Assembly (NCBI RefSeq): GCF_003795125.1
Contig: NZ_CP027783.1
Location: 682,001 to 746,000, forward strand
Reading direction: 5' to 3'
DNA length: 64,000 nucleotides
From: Tetragenococcus osmophilus
GTDB lineage: Bacteria > Bacillota > Bacilli > Lactobacillales > Enterococcaceae
A program made the position numbers and the translations under genes. How positions within the stretch are numbered: the stretch's first letter is position 1; the number at the start of each line of letters is the position of its first letter. Under the pieces are notes generated by a model, which worked only from the letters and a program-made list of their open reading frames with translations, had not been told where the DNA came from and did not search any database. Shown here piece after piece: positions 17,637 to 27,299 of this stretch.

Positions 17637-18905
17637 ATGGCAAAAAAAGATGAGTCCTCAAACTCTAAAAAGAATGGATGGCTTAAAAAGTTTGGAATTA
17701 GCCTGTTAGGAGGAATCCTCGGTGGTTTGCTTGTTATTGGCGGATTTTATTATTTTGCTGACGATATAGGCAATCCATTTCAAACAGATGAAGCTACTTC
17801 CACGTCTGGTGTAACCGATGATGACGAAAATGTCCAAGTAAGTGATGTCAAAGTAGATGTCGATAGTGACACAACTTCTGCAGTAGATAAAGTTCAAGAT
17901 GCTGTTGTCTCTATTGTAAATCTACAAAATACATCCTCACAAGAAAGCGGTGGTCTTTTCGATACGGAACAACAAGAAGATGACGGAGAAGAACAACCTG
18001 CCGGTGAGGGTAGTGGTGTCATTTATAAAAAAGACGATGATACAGCTTATATTGTAACAAATAATCACGTAGTTGCTGGGCAAAGTGGCCTAGAAGTTTT
18101 AATGGCAGATGGTTCAAGAGAAAGTGCTGAGCTCGTTGGAACAGACACTTACACTGACTTAGCCGTTTTAAAAATTTCTTCTGATAATGTAGACACGGTT
18201 GCTACATTTGGCGATTCTGATGATTTACAAGTAGGAGAACCGGCGATTGCTATTGGCTCACCTTTAGGTTCTGATTATGCTAATTCTGTAACACAAGGTA
18301 TTATTTCTTCTTTAAATCGTTTAGTATCAAGTGAAGATGACTCTGGTGAAGCCGTTAGTACTAATGCTATTCAAACAGACGCCGCAATTAACCCAGGTAA
18401 TTCTGGTGGTCCATTAATCAATGCTAGTGGGCAAGTTATTGGAATAAATTCTAGTAAAATTGCTAGTTCTGGACAAGCAGGCGTAAGTGTTGAAGGTATG
18501 GGCTTTGCTATACCAAGTAGCGATGTTACTGACATTATTAACGAACTAGAACAAAATGGCGAAATTACTCGTCCAGCGTTAGGTATTTCTATGCTTGATT
18601 TAAGTGCGATACCTACAGAACAAAGAGAACAACTCCTACAGCTTCCTGATTCTGTAGAAAATGGCGTTGTCGTACAAAATCCTGGGAGTAATTCTCCAGC
18701 AAGTGAAGCAGGAATGGAACAATATGATGTCATTACCAAAGTTGACGATCAAGAGATCAAAGATACCACGGAACTTCGAGCTGCTTTGTACAAAAGATCT
18801 GTCGGGGATAATTTGAAATTAAGCTTCTATCGTGATGGAGAAGCACAATCTGCAAATATAAAATTATCCGAAGATCAATCCATTATTGAACGAAACAATA
18901 ACTAA
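17637..18905 (+). CDS. htrA: HtrA/DegP-type membrane-anchored serine protease
   Basis: Surface quality-control protease that degrades misfolded exported proteins. The 422-residue protein has a basic N terminus and one membrane anchor (about 21-40), a low-complexity acidic linker (41-125), a trypsin-like domain with the triad His144 (TNNHVV), Asp174 (TDLAVL) and Ser256 (NPGNSGGPL), and a C-terminal PDZ domain (about 305-410, VVQNPGSNSPASEAGMEQYDVI). The start at 17637 has AAGGAGG nine bases upstream; ATG 17631 is too close to that site. Here htrA is followed by its own terminator, not by parB as in streptococci. The upstream DnaA boxes could link expression to replication; that is speculative. 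Confidence 0.95.
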   Translation: MAKKDESSNSKKNGWLKKFGISLLGGILGGLLVIGGFYYFADDIGNPFQTDEATSTSGVTDDDENVQVSDVKVDVDSDTTSAVDKVQDAVVSIVNLQNTSSQESGGLFDTEQQEDDGEEQPAGEGSGVIYKKDDDTAYIVTNNHVVAGQSGLEVLMADGSRESAELVGTDTYTDLAVLKISSDNVDTVATFGDSDDLQVGEPAIAIGSPLGSDYANSVTQGIISSLNRLVSSEDDSGEAVSTNAIQTDAAINPGNSGGPLINASGQVIGINSSKIASSGQAGVSVEGMGFAIPSSDVTDIINELEQNGEITRPALGISMLDLSAIPTEQREQLLQLPDSVENGVVVQNPGSNSPASEAGMEQYDVITKVDDQEIKDTTELRAALYKRSVGDNLKLSFYRDGEAQSANIKLSEDQSIIERNNN

Positions 18906-18911
18906 TAAAAT

Positions 18912-18945
18912 GAGGACGAGGTCACATGATCTCGTCCTCTCTTTT
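18912..18945. terminator. Bidirectional terminator between htrA and ytpR
   Basis: A perfect 9-bp stem GAGGACGAG (18912-18920) with CTCGTCCTC (18931-18939) is followed by CTTTTTATTT, and the converging ytpR ends here. Confidence 0.88.
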
Positions 18946-19556
18946 TATTTTTCAACGTTAAAGACTTCGCCTACAACTTTATCTTGTGGTAGTTCTAATA
19001 TTCCTCGTTTTTTTGGAGCATTAGGCAGATGTAGTTCTTTAGCTGAACAAATCATGCCATAACTTTGCACACCTCGTAATTCCCCAGGCCAAATCATCAT
19101 ACCATCTGGCATCATGGCTCCTGGTTTTGCCACTACGACTTTAAGTCCTTCACGAATATTGGGTGCTCCACAAACAATCTGTAGTGTCTTGTCCTGGCCC
19201 ACCTCAACTTCTGTAACAGATAAGTGATCGCTATTTTGATGGGCTTCACAAGTTTTTACATAACCAACCACAAATTTAGGCTCTTGTATTTCAGGTAAGG
19301 ACTCAGTAAATCCAGCTTCATGCAAAGTATCATTTAATAATGAAATTTGTTGCGTAGATAATTCTACTTGTCCTACATTTTGTAAAGCCATCAGTTGAGA
19401 AATACCAAAAATATTCCAGCCAACAGTTCGATGGTCTTCTGTTTGTATTTGTGCAACTTTTCCTTTACGTGTCACCTCTTGAGGTAATCCTTTATCATCA
19501 TCTGTAACAATTAATAATGTATCCCCAACATAAGCTGGGTTATAAGCAAAAATCAA
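18945..19556 (-). CDS. ytpR: YtpR-like protein with tRNA-binding OB-fold
   Basis: A 203-residue protein: N-terminal DUF4479 (about 1-85) and C-terminal tRNA-binding (EMAP/Trbp111) OB-fold (about 92-200), seen in VVGYVKTCEAHQNSDHLSVTEVEVG, QIVCGAPNIREGLKVVVAKPGA and GVQSYGMICSAKEL. The domain is shared with the N terminus of PheT. The order ytoP-ytpP-ytpR, with a UspA gene inserted here, matches a conserved Firmicute neighbourhood. Precise role unknown; binding of tRNA or tRNA-like RNA is implied by family. Confidence 0.9.
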   Translation of the reverse strand: MIFAYNPAYVGDTLLIVTDDDKGLPQEVTRKGKVAQIQTEDHRTVGWNIFGISQLMALQNVGQVELSTQQISLLNDTLHEAGFTESLPEIQEPKFVVGYVKTCEAHQNSDHLSVTEVEVGQDKTLQIVCGAPNIREGLKVVVAKPGAMMPDGMMIWPGELRGVQSYGMICSAKELHLPNAPKKRGILELPQDKVVGEVFNVEK

Positions 19557-19595
19557 AATTGTTCCTCCTAAAAATTCATTTCACAACATTTTTTT

Positions 19596-20057
19596 TTATG
19601 TTTCCGAGTCGTCACTTGGTGTAATCACTAATACATCACATGGTGCTTCCCGAATAACATAACTAGCTACGCTTCCTGTAATAAAACGTTCCACTGCATT
19701 TAAACCGGATTGACCCACCATAATCAGATCAACGCCATATTTTTCAGGAAGTTCTCTTGTTAGCACCATTTTGGTCGAACCATAAACAACCACGCCTTCA
19801 ATATCTTCAAACGAAACAGACTCAGCATAATCTTTACATTCTTGAATCAGTTCATTTGCATCAGTTTCTTCTTGAGCAAGCACCGTTTCCCCTAAAGGAG
19901 CAAACCCCATAGTCGAAGGTACTTGTTGTTCAATAACTTTAGCGACAATTACTCGTCCGTTGTTCCTTCTAGCAACCTCGATAGCTTTTTCAAATGCTTC
20001 TTGTGCTTGTGAAGAACCATCCACGCCAACTAAAACTGTTTGATATGTTTGCTCCAT
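19596..20057 (-). CDS. Universal stress protein UspA family
   Basis: A 153-residue nucleotide-binding Usp protein: N-terminal TVLVGVDGSSQAQEAFEKAIE and C-terminal ATP-binding loop MVGQSGLNAVERFITGSVASYVI, matching the G-2x-G-9x-G-(S/T) pattern of ATP-binding members. AAGGGTGAG supports the ATG at 20057 over a GTG three codons earlier. It lies 15 bases after ytpP and is probably cotranscribed. Confidence 0.92.
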   Translation of the reverse strand: MEQTYQTVLVGVDGSSQAQEAFEKAIEVARRNNGRVIVAKVIEQQVPSTMGFAPLGETVLAQEETDANELIQECKDYAESVSFEDIEGVVVYGSTKMVLTRELPEKYGVDLIMVGQSGLNAVERFITGSVASYVIREAPCDVLVITPSDDSET

Positions 20058-20072
20058 TCTTCTCACCCTTTT

Positions 20073-20393
20073 TTATTTATTTTCTACATTTTCCAAAAAC
20101 GTTTCAATTTCTTCTTTTGTTTTGCGTTTTTTATTTACCAAACGACCACTTTCTTCGCCGTTTTTAATAACTACAAAACTCGGAATCCCATAGATATCCC
20201 ACATTTTTGCAATATCTAGATATTCATCACGATCAACTGCGATAAATTGCAAATTTGGAAAATCTGCTTCAATTTCTGGTAAATAAGGCTTAATGAAACG
20301 ACAATCCCCACACCAATCTGCCATAAAGCAAAAGACATTATTTCCATTTTCTGCATAACTAGCTAATTCTTCGACATTTTCTGGAATAACCAT
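20073..20393 (-). CDS. ytpP: YtpP-like thioredoxin-family protein
   Basis: A 106-residue thioredoxin-fold protein with the active site WCGDC (Cys28, Cys31) in place of WCGPC, and the cis-proline loop DIYGIPSFVVIKNG. The acidic CGDC site distinguishes it from TrxA at 8 kb. YtpP proteins have been proposed to handle low-molecular-weight thiol disulfides; that is family knowledge, not shown here. It sits between the M42 peptidase and uspA. Confidence 0.88.
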   Translation of the reverse strand: MVIPENVEELASYAENGNNVFCFMADWCGDCRFIKPYLPEIEADFPNLQFIAVDRDEYLDIAKMWDIYGIPSFVVIKNGEESGRLVNKKRKTKEEIETFLENVENK

Positions 20394-20481
20394 AGTTCGC
20401 CAACTTTCTTTTTCTACTAATAATATTATAACATTTTTTAACCGAAGCTGTTATTTTTATCCCTTACCAAAAAATCAAAGC

Positions 20482-21558
20482 TTATTTTCCTTGCACAATA
20501 GTTTCTACAGTGCTCTTATCCAAACCTTTTAATACTTGAATGAGCATTTCTCGTGCAGCTTCGAAATCAGCAATATTAAACATCGTTTGGTGTGTATGGA
20601 TATATCGACCGCAAACACCGATGACAGAACTTGGAATCCCTTGATTTGCTGTATGCGCGCTACCTGCATCTGTACCACCTTTAGAAACAAAATATTGATA
20701 AGGAATATCATGTGTTTCTGCAGTATCTAATAAATATTCTTTAAGACGTGGTAACATAATCAGGCCTGGGTCATAAATACGTAATAACGTACCTTCTCCT
20801 AAATGTCCAAATGTCCCTTTTTTCATTTTCGTATCATCTGCTGCAGAACAATCTACTGCAAAAAACAGATCAGGATTAAATTTAGTCACTGCAGGTTTGA
20901 CGCCACGCAAGCCAACTTCTTCTTGTACATCAGCTCCAGCAATAAGCGTATGTCCTAATTTTTCATTTTTTAAGGCCTCTAAAGCTTCTAAAACTACCGT
21001 GCAACCGTAGCGATTATCCCAAGATTTTGCGATAATATTTTTTCCATTGGCTGTTTTTATGGTTTCTACTTCGGGCACCAATGTATCACCAGGACATACC
21101 CCATAAGCTTGCGCCTCTTCTTTATCCTCAAAGCCTGCATCAAATAATATATCTGTTACTTGAACAGATTGTTGTCCACCACTTCCACGCAAAAGATGAG
21201 GTGGTACAGAAGAAGAGATACATGGGTAGTTTCCTTTTGCTGTTTTTAAAGTAAATCTTTGAGCAGAAACCACATAAGGATTCCAACCACCTAAAGGAGT
21301 CACTTCAAACAACCCACGATCCGTAATTTGAGTCACCATAAAGCCAACTTCATCCATATGTGCTGCAACCATCACGCGAGGCGCTGTCGTATCTTCATTT
21401 TGTCGAATACCAAAGACACCACCTAATCCATCTTGCGCTACCTCATCTACAAGAGGGTTCATTGCTTCTTTCATATAAGCTCGTATATCTTGTTCAAATC
21501 CACTTGTTCCTTGAAGTTCTGTTAATTCTTTAATCCGTTGAAATGTTTTGTCTTCCAT
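20482..21558 (-). CDS. M42-family glutamyl aminopeptidase
   Basis: Cytosolic dimetal aminopeptidase of the M42 (PepA/FrvX/YtoP) family, likely trimming N-terminal Glu or Asp from peptides. The 358-residue protein shows the metal and catalytic sites: VAAHMDEVGFMV, SWDNRYGC, GADVQEEVGLRG (Glu-Glu) and FAVDCSAAD, with a late His in SKGGTDAGSAHTANQG. The ATG at 21558 starts at the conserved ELTELQGTSGFE region; no good site lies directly before it, and a TTG at 21573 lies 13 bases after GGAGG, so the start is uncertain. First gene of the group ending in ytpR. Confidence 0.9.
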   Translation of the reverse strand: MEDKTFQRIKELTELQGTSGFEQDIRAYMKEAMNPLVDEVAQDGLGGVFGIRQNEDTTAPRVMVAAHMDEVGFMVTQITDRGLFEVTPLGGWNPYVVSAQRFTLKTAKGNYPCISSSVPPHLLRGSGGQQSVQVTDILFDAGFEDKEEAQAYGVCPGDTLVPEVETIKTANGKNIIAKSWDNRYGCTVVLEALEALKNEKLGHTLIAGADVQEEVGLRGVKPAVTKFNPDLFFAVDCSAADDTKMKKGTFGHLGEGTLLRIYDPGLIMLPRLKEYLLDTAETHDIPYQYFVSKGGTDAGSAHTANQGIPSSVIGVCGRYIHTHQTMFNIADFEAAREMLIQVLKGLDKSTVETIVQGK

Positions 21559-21690
21559 ACCGTCATCTGGCAAAAAGCCAAAGTAACCTCCTTTTTCGTT
21601 TATATCTTATGCATTTTATTATAACGCAAATTCAAGGATAAAAAAGACATGAGAAAAAATAAGACGAATAAAGTTATGAGATAATGTGAC

Positions 21691-21816
21691 AAAATCTAGA
21701 GCTCCTTCGTTATTCTTACTCTAGTTTTGTTCAAATCTAGAGCTCTTTTGCTATTCTTACTCTAGTTTCATTTAAAACTAGAGCTCCTTTGCTATTCCTA
21801 CTCTAAATTTTGTTCA
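21691..21816. repeat. Array B: tandem 41-bp units with inverted-repeat arms of a different sequence
   Basis: Three units repeat at 41 bp (CTAGAG at 21696, 21737 and 21778). Arms CTCTAGTTT and AAACTAGAG flank a 4-base loop, and hairpins are joined by a 17-base pyrimidine-rich linker (CTCCTTTGCTATTCYTA type). Design parallels array A (10-bp arms, pyrimidine linker ending TTA, about four helical turns) although the arms are unrelated. It fills most of the 365-bp gap between the M42 peptidase and the PepSY-like gene. Confidence 0.9.
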
Positions 21817-21923
21817 AAAAGCTGAAAAAGCAATCATTAGTAATAGCTTTTATTAAACGTGTTTTCGTAATCTATGTTAAAATACAAGCAAGTTTATTTA
21901 TAAGAAGAAAGGAGCACAGGACA

Positions 21924-22268
21924 ATGTATAATAAGGATCAAATAAATACTTTTCAAGGCGGCGTGGCTATTGGTGTAGGTATTGGCCTTTTAACCGGCGT
22001 CACTTCTACATTACTTATGAATCACTATAAACAAAAATTATCAGCTGATAGTATTTTACAAAGTGTCAAAAAAGCTTTTCTAAAAGAAGGCCCCATTGAA
22101 GGTTCTTGGATTAATTTTGAAAAACAACCCGTGCGCAAATTCGCTATTCAAACAGAAGGTTACAATGGTGGAATTACACGTTTAGAAGATAACCATTTAG
22201 TTACTTACGAATTTTTAGCTGATGCTAAAACGGGTAGTGTTCTAGATATCAAACGGATTGATAACTAA
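21924..22268 (+). CDS. Small membrane-anchored PepSY-like protein
   Basis: A 114-residue protein: a Gly-rich membrane segment (GVAIGVGIGLLTGVTSTLLM, about 13-32) then an extracellular or cytoplasmic domain resembling PepSY, seen in HLVTYEFLADAKTGSVLDIKRI at the C terminus. PepSY domains are thought to inhibit or bind peptidases. AAAGGAG supports ATG 21924; an upstream extension of the frame runs into array B and is not used. Convergent with pepV through a shared terminator. No specific function can be given. Confidence 0.7.
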   Translation: MYNKDQINTFQGGVAIGVGIGLLTGVTSTLLMNHYKQKLSADSILQSVKKAFLKEGPIEGSWINFEKQPVRKFAIQTEGYNGGITRLEDNHLVTYEFLADAKTGSVLDIKRIDN

Positions 22269-22297
22269 ATAAATAGCATCATTTTCTTTTTATAAAA

Positions 22298-22337
22298 AAT
22301 ATCCGAGCAGTTTTTTCGACTGCTCGGATATTTTTAT
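22298..22337. terminator. Bidirectional terminator between the PepSY-like gene and pepV
   Basis: A 14-bp perfect stem AATATCCGAGCAGT (22298-22311) with ACTGCTCGGATATT (22319-22332), A-run before and T-run after. Confidence 0.94.
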
Positions 22338-22356
22338 TATAATTAGACGTATTCAT

Positions 22357-23772
22357 TTACTTTGCTAAACGGTAAATCGCATCAGCATAGATTACTGTAG
22401 CTTTATCCAAATCATCTAAAGACATAAACTCATCAGCTTGGTGCATAGTATCGACAGAATCTGGGAACATCGCACCAAAAGCAACGCCGCGTTTTAGTAA
22501 ACGTCCATACGTGCCGCCACCGATAATTTGTTCTTCTCCTTTTTCACCAGTATGTTCTTCATATACATCCAATAGTGTTGTAACTAGTGGATCTTCTTGA
22601 GGAACATAATGAGGTACCATATGATGGCCGCCTTCGACTAAAGTAACATCATACGCGCCAATTGTGTCATTGATACCTGCTTGTAGCGTTTCCGAAGAAG
22701 TTCCTTGCGGATAGCGGAAGTTTAAATTAATGAAAGCATCCTCTTTTTCTGTATCAAAATCAAAGATACCTGCGTTCATTGTTAATTTGCCCATTTTTGG
22801 GTCTTCAAAGGCTACTCCCAATTTTTCTCCATAAAAATCTTCATGAACATAAGCTGCAGCCACATGTAAAAAGTTCTTAGCTCCGCCAGCAAAATCATAT
22901 TTATCTAAAAAGCTTGCCAACCAAGTTGCAGCGTTATAGCCAAATTGAGGACTCGCACCATGGGACCCCTTTCCAGCAACTTGGAAAATAATTGTTGTAT
23001 CATCTTCCATAATACTTGTTCCTGAGATCGGGTTTATACCAAGATATTCATTAAAAGCAATTGTCATTGCGTCTGCTTGTTCAGCAGTTGTTGTTTTTAC
23101 TTTTGCAGAAGCACTTGTAGGAACCATATTGTCGCGCAATCCGCCTTGGAAACTTTCCAAAGTGTAATTTCCTTCATTGCCTACGCCAATATGAACTTGG
23201 ATCGAAACATTTCCTTTTTCCCCATTAATAATTGGAAATTCTGCATCGGGTGAAAAACCGAAATCAGGTGTACTTTCTTTTTCAAAATAATGATCCATAT
23301 CACCCCAGCCGCTTTCTTCATCTGAACCGACAACAAAACGAATCTTTTTAGATAACGGAAGATCTAATTCTTTAATAATTTTCATTGCATAATAAGCAGC
23401 CATACTTGGTCCTTTATCATCTGAAGAGCCTCTTGCATACAATTTTCCGTCTTTAACTACTGGATCGTATGGATCTGTTTGCCAATCATCGCCTGCAGGT
23501 ACCACGTCCATATGGCCAAAAATTCCTAAGGTTTCATCACCTTGACCAAATTCAATATGACCTGCATAGTTATCTACGTTTTTAACAGTAAACCCGTCAC
23601 GTTCCCCATAAGAAAGCATCTGTTTTAATGCATCGCTCGGACCTGGACCAAAAGGTAGTTCCGCTGTTATTTTGTCATCTTCTCGTTCACTTTTTACTTT
23701 TAATAGTTCTTTTAAATCATTCAGAATGTCGTCTTTTCTTGCATCGACTTCTTTTTGCCAATCAATTGCCAT
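22357..23772 (-). CDS. pepV: Dipeptidase PepV (M20 family)
   Basis: Dizinc cytosolic dipeptidase that cleaves Xaa-His and many other dipeptides. The 471-residue length fits PepV. Metal-site motifs are [34 protein letters not shown] (catalytic Glu pair) and the late TMHQADEF His. The inserted lid-domain segment [16 protein letters not shown] is also typical. GAGGAGGAA lies upstream of ATG 23772. Monocistronic between two terminator-bounded neighbours. Confidence 0.95.
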   Translation of the reverse strand: MAIDWQKEVDARKDDILNDLKELLKVKSEREDDKITAELPFGPGPSDALKQMLSYGERDGFTVKNVDNYAGHIEFGQGDETLGIFGHMDVVPAGDDWQTDPYDPVVKDGKLYARGSSDDKGPSMAAYYAMKIIKELDLPLSKKIRFVVGSDEESGWGDMDHYFEKESTPDFGFSPDAEFPIINGEKGNVSIQVHIGVGNEGNYTLESFQGGLRDNMVPTSASAKVKTTTAEQADAMTIAFNEYLGINPISGTSIMEDDTTIIFQVAGKGSHGASPQFGYNAATWLASFLDKYDFAGGAKNFLHVAAAYVHEDFYGEKLGVAFEDPKMGKLTMNAGIFDFDTEKEDAFINLNFRYPQGTSSETLQAGINDTIGAYDVTLVEGGHHMVPHYVPQEDPLVTTLLDVYEEHTGEKGEEQIIGGGTYGRLLKRGVAFGAMFPDSVDTMHQADEFMSLDDLDKATVIYADAIYRLAK

Positions 23773-23929
23773 AAATAAATTCCTCCTCGAATTTTAATTT
23801 CCCTTTTATGATACCATTTATTTACTGGATAAAAAAGTTTTAGAATGGACGCTTTCCTTTTGTCTCATTTTCCTTTACTACAGCAAAGAGTTATAATAAC
23901 AACGTAGAATAATTTAAGGAGCTGTTTTT

Positions 23930-24754
23930 ATGCAAAATTTATCCGAACAATGTTTATCTATTATCCAAAAGCGTCCCAAAAATTCTCATAAAGGAACATT
24001 CGGTCGTACAGTACTGGTTGGCGGAAATGCACAATTTGGCGGGGCAATTATGATGAGCGCGGAAGCTTGCGTTAATGCTGGTAGCGGCTTAACTACAGTA
24101 ATAACAGATCCTAACAATCATCAAGCCTTACATGCGCGCATGCCCGAAGTTATGACAGCAGACTGGAATGACAACGAACTATGCGATTCGGTATTAGCTT
24201 CTGCTGATGTCATTTTAATCGGACCTGGTCTAGGTGAAGATGAAAAAAGTCAAGAATTATTAACTTATATCTTCCAAAAACAAACGGAAAATCAATTACT
24301 TGTTATCGATGGCTCTGCAATTACATTATTTGCTAAAAATGACGAGGAACTTCCTCATCCTGAACAAACAATTTTTACGCCTCATCAAATGGAATGGCAA
24401 CGTTTGAGTGGTATAAAAATCGCCGATCAAACAGAAGAAATCAATCAAGCTGTCCAAGAAAAATTAGAAGCAACGATCGTTCTAAAAAGTCATCATACAG
24501 AAATTTATAGTGAACAAGAAGATTTCTTGAATCCACTAGGGAATCCCGGTATGGCTACAGGTGGTACTGGAGACACTTTGGCTGGGATCATCGCCGGTTT
24601 TTTGGCACAATTTGCTAGTTCAGTTGAAGTCATTAATGCTGCTGTTTACTTACACAGCTATATTGCCGACCAAATTTATTATGACAACTATATTGTTTTA
24701 CCAACTAAAATTAGCCAAGCTTTACCTTATTGGATGAAACAATTTGAAAAATAA
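23930..24754 (+). CDS. nnrD: ADP-dependent NAD(P)H-hydrate dehydratase
   Basis: Repairs damaged, hydrated NAD(P)H using ADP (or ATP). The 274-residue ribokinase-fold protein shows KGTFGRTVLVGGNAQFGGAI near the N terminus, LIGPGLGED, FTPHQMEW and the family signature NPGMATGGTGDTLAGIIAGFL with the catalytic Asp in GTGD. The epimerase partner (NnrE) is not fused or adjacent. Ends in a terminator shared with ackA. Confidence 0.93.
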   Translation: MQNLSEQCLSIIQKRPKNSHKGTFGRTVLVGGNAQFGGAIMMSAEACVNAGSGLTTVITDPNNHQALHARMPEVMTADWNDNELCDSVLASADVILIGPGLGEDEKSQELLTYIFQKQTENQLLVIDGSAITLFAKNDEELPHPEQTIFTPHQMEWQRLSGIKIADQTEEINQAVQEKLEATIVLKSHHTEIYSEQEDFLNPLGNPGMATGGTGDTLAGIIAGFLAQFASSVEVINAAVYLHSYIADQIYYDNYIVLPTKISQALPYWMKQFEK

Positions 24755-24769
24755 ATATAAAATAAAAAA

Positions 24770-24810
24770 ATGGTTCTTGAGCGCCTTTTCAACTCAAGAA
24801 CCATTTTTTA
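24770..24810. terminator. Bidirectional terminator between nnrD and ackA
   Basis: A 12-bp stem ATGGTTCTTGAG (24770-24781) with CTCAAGAACCAT (24793-24804), A-run on the left and T-run on the right. Confidence 0.94.
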
Positions 24811-24820
24811 TTTCACGTTA

Positions 24821-26011
24821 TTAACCATTTTTACGCAATGATTCAACATCACGTGCGATTACTAGTTCTTCATCTGTTGGAACTAAAAGCACTTTAACTT
24901 TAGAATCATCTGTCGAAATAACTTTTTCTTCGCCACGTACATTATTTTTTTCTGGATCAACTTCACAACCGAACCAAGTCATTCCATTAATCACATTCGC
25001 CCGTGCATTCGCATCGTTTTCTCCGATACCAGCAGTAAATACAATGGCATCTACGCCGTTCATCGTTGTTACATAACTACCAATGTATTTGCGAATACGA
25101 TCAGCAAAAATATCTAAGGCGATTTTAACGTCTTCATTATCCATATTGTCTTCTAAATCACGCATATCACTAGAAATCCCAGTTAAACCAAGCAAACCTG
25201 ATTTCTTATTTAAAATGTCTAACATTTCATCAATACCGATATTTAGTTTATTCATCAGATATTGTAAAACAGCTGGATCGACATCCCCTGAACGAGTTCC
25301 CATAGTTACACCAGCCAAGGGAGTAAAGCCCATAGAAGTATCTACTGATTGACCATTTTTAACAGCTGTAATCGAAGCTCCATTTCCAAGATGGCAAGTA
25401 ATAAGCTTCAACTCTTCAAGCGGACGATCCAACATTGCAGCTGCGCGTTCAGCCACATAACGGTGACTCGTTCCGTGAGCTCCGTACTTACGAACACCAT
25501 ATTGTTCTTTATACTCTTTAGGAATACTATAACGAGCGTTAGATTCTGGCATATTTGCATGAAAAGCCGTATCAAAGACAGCTACGTTAATCACATTAGG
25601 CAACAATTCTCTAAAAGCTTTAATTCCCATTACATGAGCTGGATTATGCAGCGGAGCAAAATCAGCTAGTGCTTCAATTTTTTCCAAAACATCTTCATCA
25701 ATAACTACTGATTGATCAAAGTATTCTCCACCTTGAACAACTCGATGACCCACACCTGTGATTTCATCATACGAACCCAAGATATCTAAATCAATTAATT
25801 TATCTAACAACATTTTCACAGCAACTTCATGATCCTTAATATCTAAGGTATCTTCATATTTTTGATCATCTCCATATTTAATTGTAAAAATCGAATCATT
25901 TAATCCGATTCTTTCCACGATACCTTTAGCAGCTACTTCTTCTGCTGGCATCTCATATAGTTGCCATTTTAAACTTGAACTTCCTGCATTAATTGCGATT
26001 GTTTTTGCCAT
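24821..26011 (-). CDS. ackA: Acetate kinase
   Basis: Converts acetyl phosphate and ADP to acetate and ATP. The 396-residue length is standard. Signatures are [10 protein letters not shown] (N-terminal acetokinase motif), [21 protein letters not shown] (phosphate site His/Arg), HLGNGAS and FTAGIGEND. AckA takes acetyl phosphate from Xfp or phosphotransacetylase. It lies 53 bases after the methyltransferase gene, the usual ytxK-ackA order. Confidence 0.97.
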   Translation of the reverse strand: MAKTIAINAGSSSLKWQLYEMPAEEVAAKGIVERIGLNDSIFTIKYGDDQKYEDTLDIKDHEVAVKMLLDKLIDLDILGSYDEITGVGHRVVQGGEYFDQSVVIDEDVLEKIEALADFAPLHNPAHVMGIKAFRELLPNVINVAVFDTAFHANMPESNARYSIPKEYKEQYGVRKYGAHGTSHRYVAERAAAMLDRPLEELKLITCHLGNGASITAVKNGQSVDTSMGFTPLAGVTMGTRSGDVDPAVLQYLMNKLNIGIDEMLDILNKKSGLLGLTGISSDMRDLEDNMDNEDVKIALDIFADRIRKYIGSYVTTMNGVDAIVFTAGIGENDANARANVINGMTWFGCEVDPEKNNVRGEEKVISTDDSKVKVLLVPTDEELVIARDVESLRKNG

Positions 26012-26064
26012 TTTCTACTCTCATTCCTTTTCTTTAAAATTTTATATTTATAACTACTTTATTT

Positions 26065-27078
26065 TTATTCTGCCAAGTTCGCAGATTGCCATTCTTTAAA
26101 TTCATTAAAGAATGCTGTCACTTTCTCAGGTTCTTTTAATGACGCAACTTTTGCTAACAATACCTCAGGGACTTGTTGGGCTTTATCACCTTTTTGTTGC
26201 AAGATTAAGATACTCTTACTAGCAGCTTTATTCTTGAACAATTCATCTGGAAGTTGAATAATTCCTTGTAAATAAACTTTGTCAACTAACCATTGTTTTA
26301 ACTCTTCGCTTTGTTCTGTTTCCAAAAAGTTGGTAGGAACCAAGAACAAACCAAAGCCATTTTCTTTTACATATTTCATGCTTTGTTCAATTAATAGGTG
26401 ATGAGCAAAACTATGAGTTCCTTTTGCTGCTGTTTCAAAATTTTGCGCGTTTTCATCCATTGGATAATAGCCTACGGGCAAGTCACTTAAAACAGCATCA
26501 ATCGGATCCATTAACAAATCAGTGGTCGCATCTTGATGAAACAGTTTCACATCAGCTGGGATCCACTGGCTATTACTAGCCGAGACTGCTAACATTGTTT
26601 CATCATTATCTACACCATATCCTTGCAAAGAATATCCTGCGTCTTCTAGATTCGTTAATACAGTAAAAAGCAAATTCCCCATGCCACAAGCCAAATCAGC
26701 AACAGTCTTTAATGAATCTTTTTGTGGATACAACTGCTCCAATAAAAAGACAAATAAAAATCCAATGCTATCAGGAGTTAATTGATGGTTCGGCTGTAAC
26801 GGCTCTGTCTGCATACCTTTTAAAAGTAGTAACTGTGAAACCTTACGACGCTCTTCTTTTTCCAAAGAGACCCCTTGAAGTTTTTGGTAAATACGTTGAA
26901 TTTCTTCAACAGTCGACTTCTTAGGGACGTCATTAACGATGCGAACTTGATAATTATCATTCATATTTTCTATATTTTCTATGTAAGCATCTAAATAAGA
27001 AGTATCCAAAGCATTTTGCAATAATTGAATCGCTTCAAGCTGCAACTGGAAACTTTCTTCAATGTTTTCTGCAGACAC
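26065..27078 (-). CDS. YtxK-like class I SAM-dependent methyltransferase
   Basis: A 337-residue protein of the N6-adenine methylase (HsdM-like) fold: SAM motif VADLACGMGNLLFTVL (around 125-140), acidic YGVDNDETM, and motif IV as SDLPVGYYP instead of NPPF/NPPY, so classical adenine methylation is questionable. It starts with GTG at 27078, ten bases after AAGGAAG. Between comGG and ackA, as in related Firmicutes; target unknown. Confidence 0.85.
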   Translation of the reverse strand: MSAENIEESFQLQLEAIQLLQNALDTSYLDAYIENIENMNDNYQVRIVNDVPKKSTVEEIQRIYQKLQGVSLEKEERRKVSQLLLLKGMQTEPLQPNHQLTPDSIGFLFVFLLEQLYPQKDSLKTVADLACGMGNLLFTVLTNLEDAGYSLQGYGVDNDETMLAVSASNSQWIPADVKLFHQDATTDLLMDPIDAVLSDLPVGYYPMDENAQNFETAAKGTHSFAHHLLIEQSMKYVKENGFGLFLVPTNFLETEQSEELKQWLVDKVYLQGIIQLPDELFKNKAASKSILILQQKGDKAQQVPEVLLAKVASLKEPEKVTAFFNEFKEWQSANLAE

Positions 27079-27208
27079 GGTTTTTTCACTTCCTTTGTTT
27101 GACTATAACAACAAACTTACCTGTTTAATTTTATCTGATTTAACTTAAATAATCAACTAACTCTATTTAACCTTGTTCGTCTTTCTAGCATACTTTCAAT
27201 TTTTTAAA

Positions 27209-27258
27209 ATAAAACAGAACAGCACTTTTTATTAGAAAACTCTGCTGTTCTGTTGTGT
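27209..27258 (-). terminator. Candidate terminator behind comGG
   Basis: ACAGAACAGCA pairs with TGCTGTTCTGT across an 18-base AT-rich loop, about 45 bases beyond comGG. The T-run on the minus strand is short, so strength is uncertain. Confidence 0.65.
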
Positions 27259-27299
27259 ATTATTTTTTAACTTTTTCTGTATTTTTCATTTTGCTTTAT

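Noticed and set aside
21810-21923. Upstream extension of the PepSY-like protein
   Set aside because: It begins in array B without a ribosome site; ATG 21924 has one.
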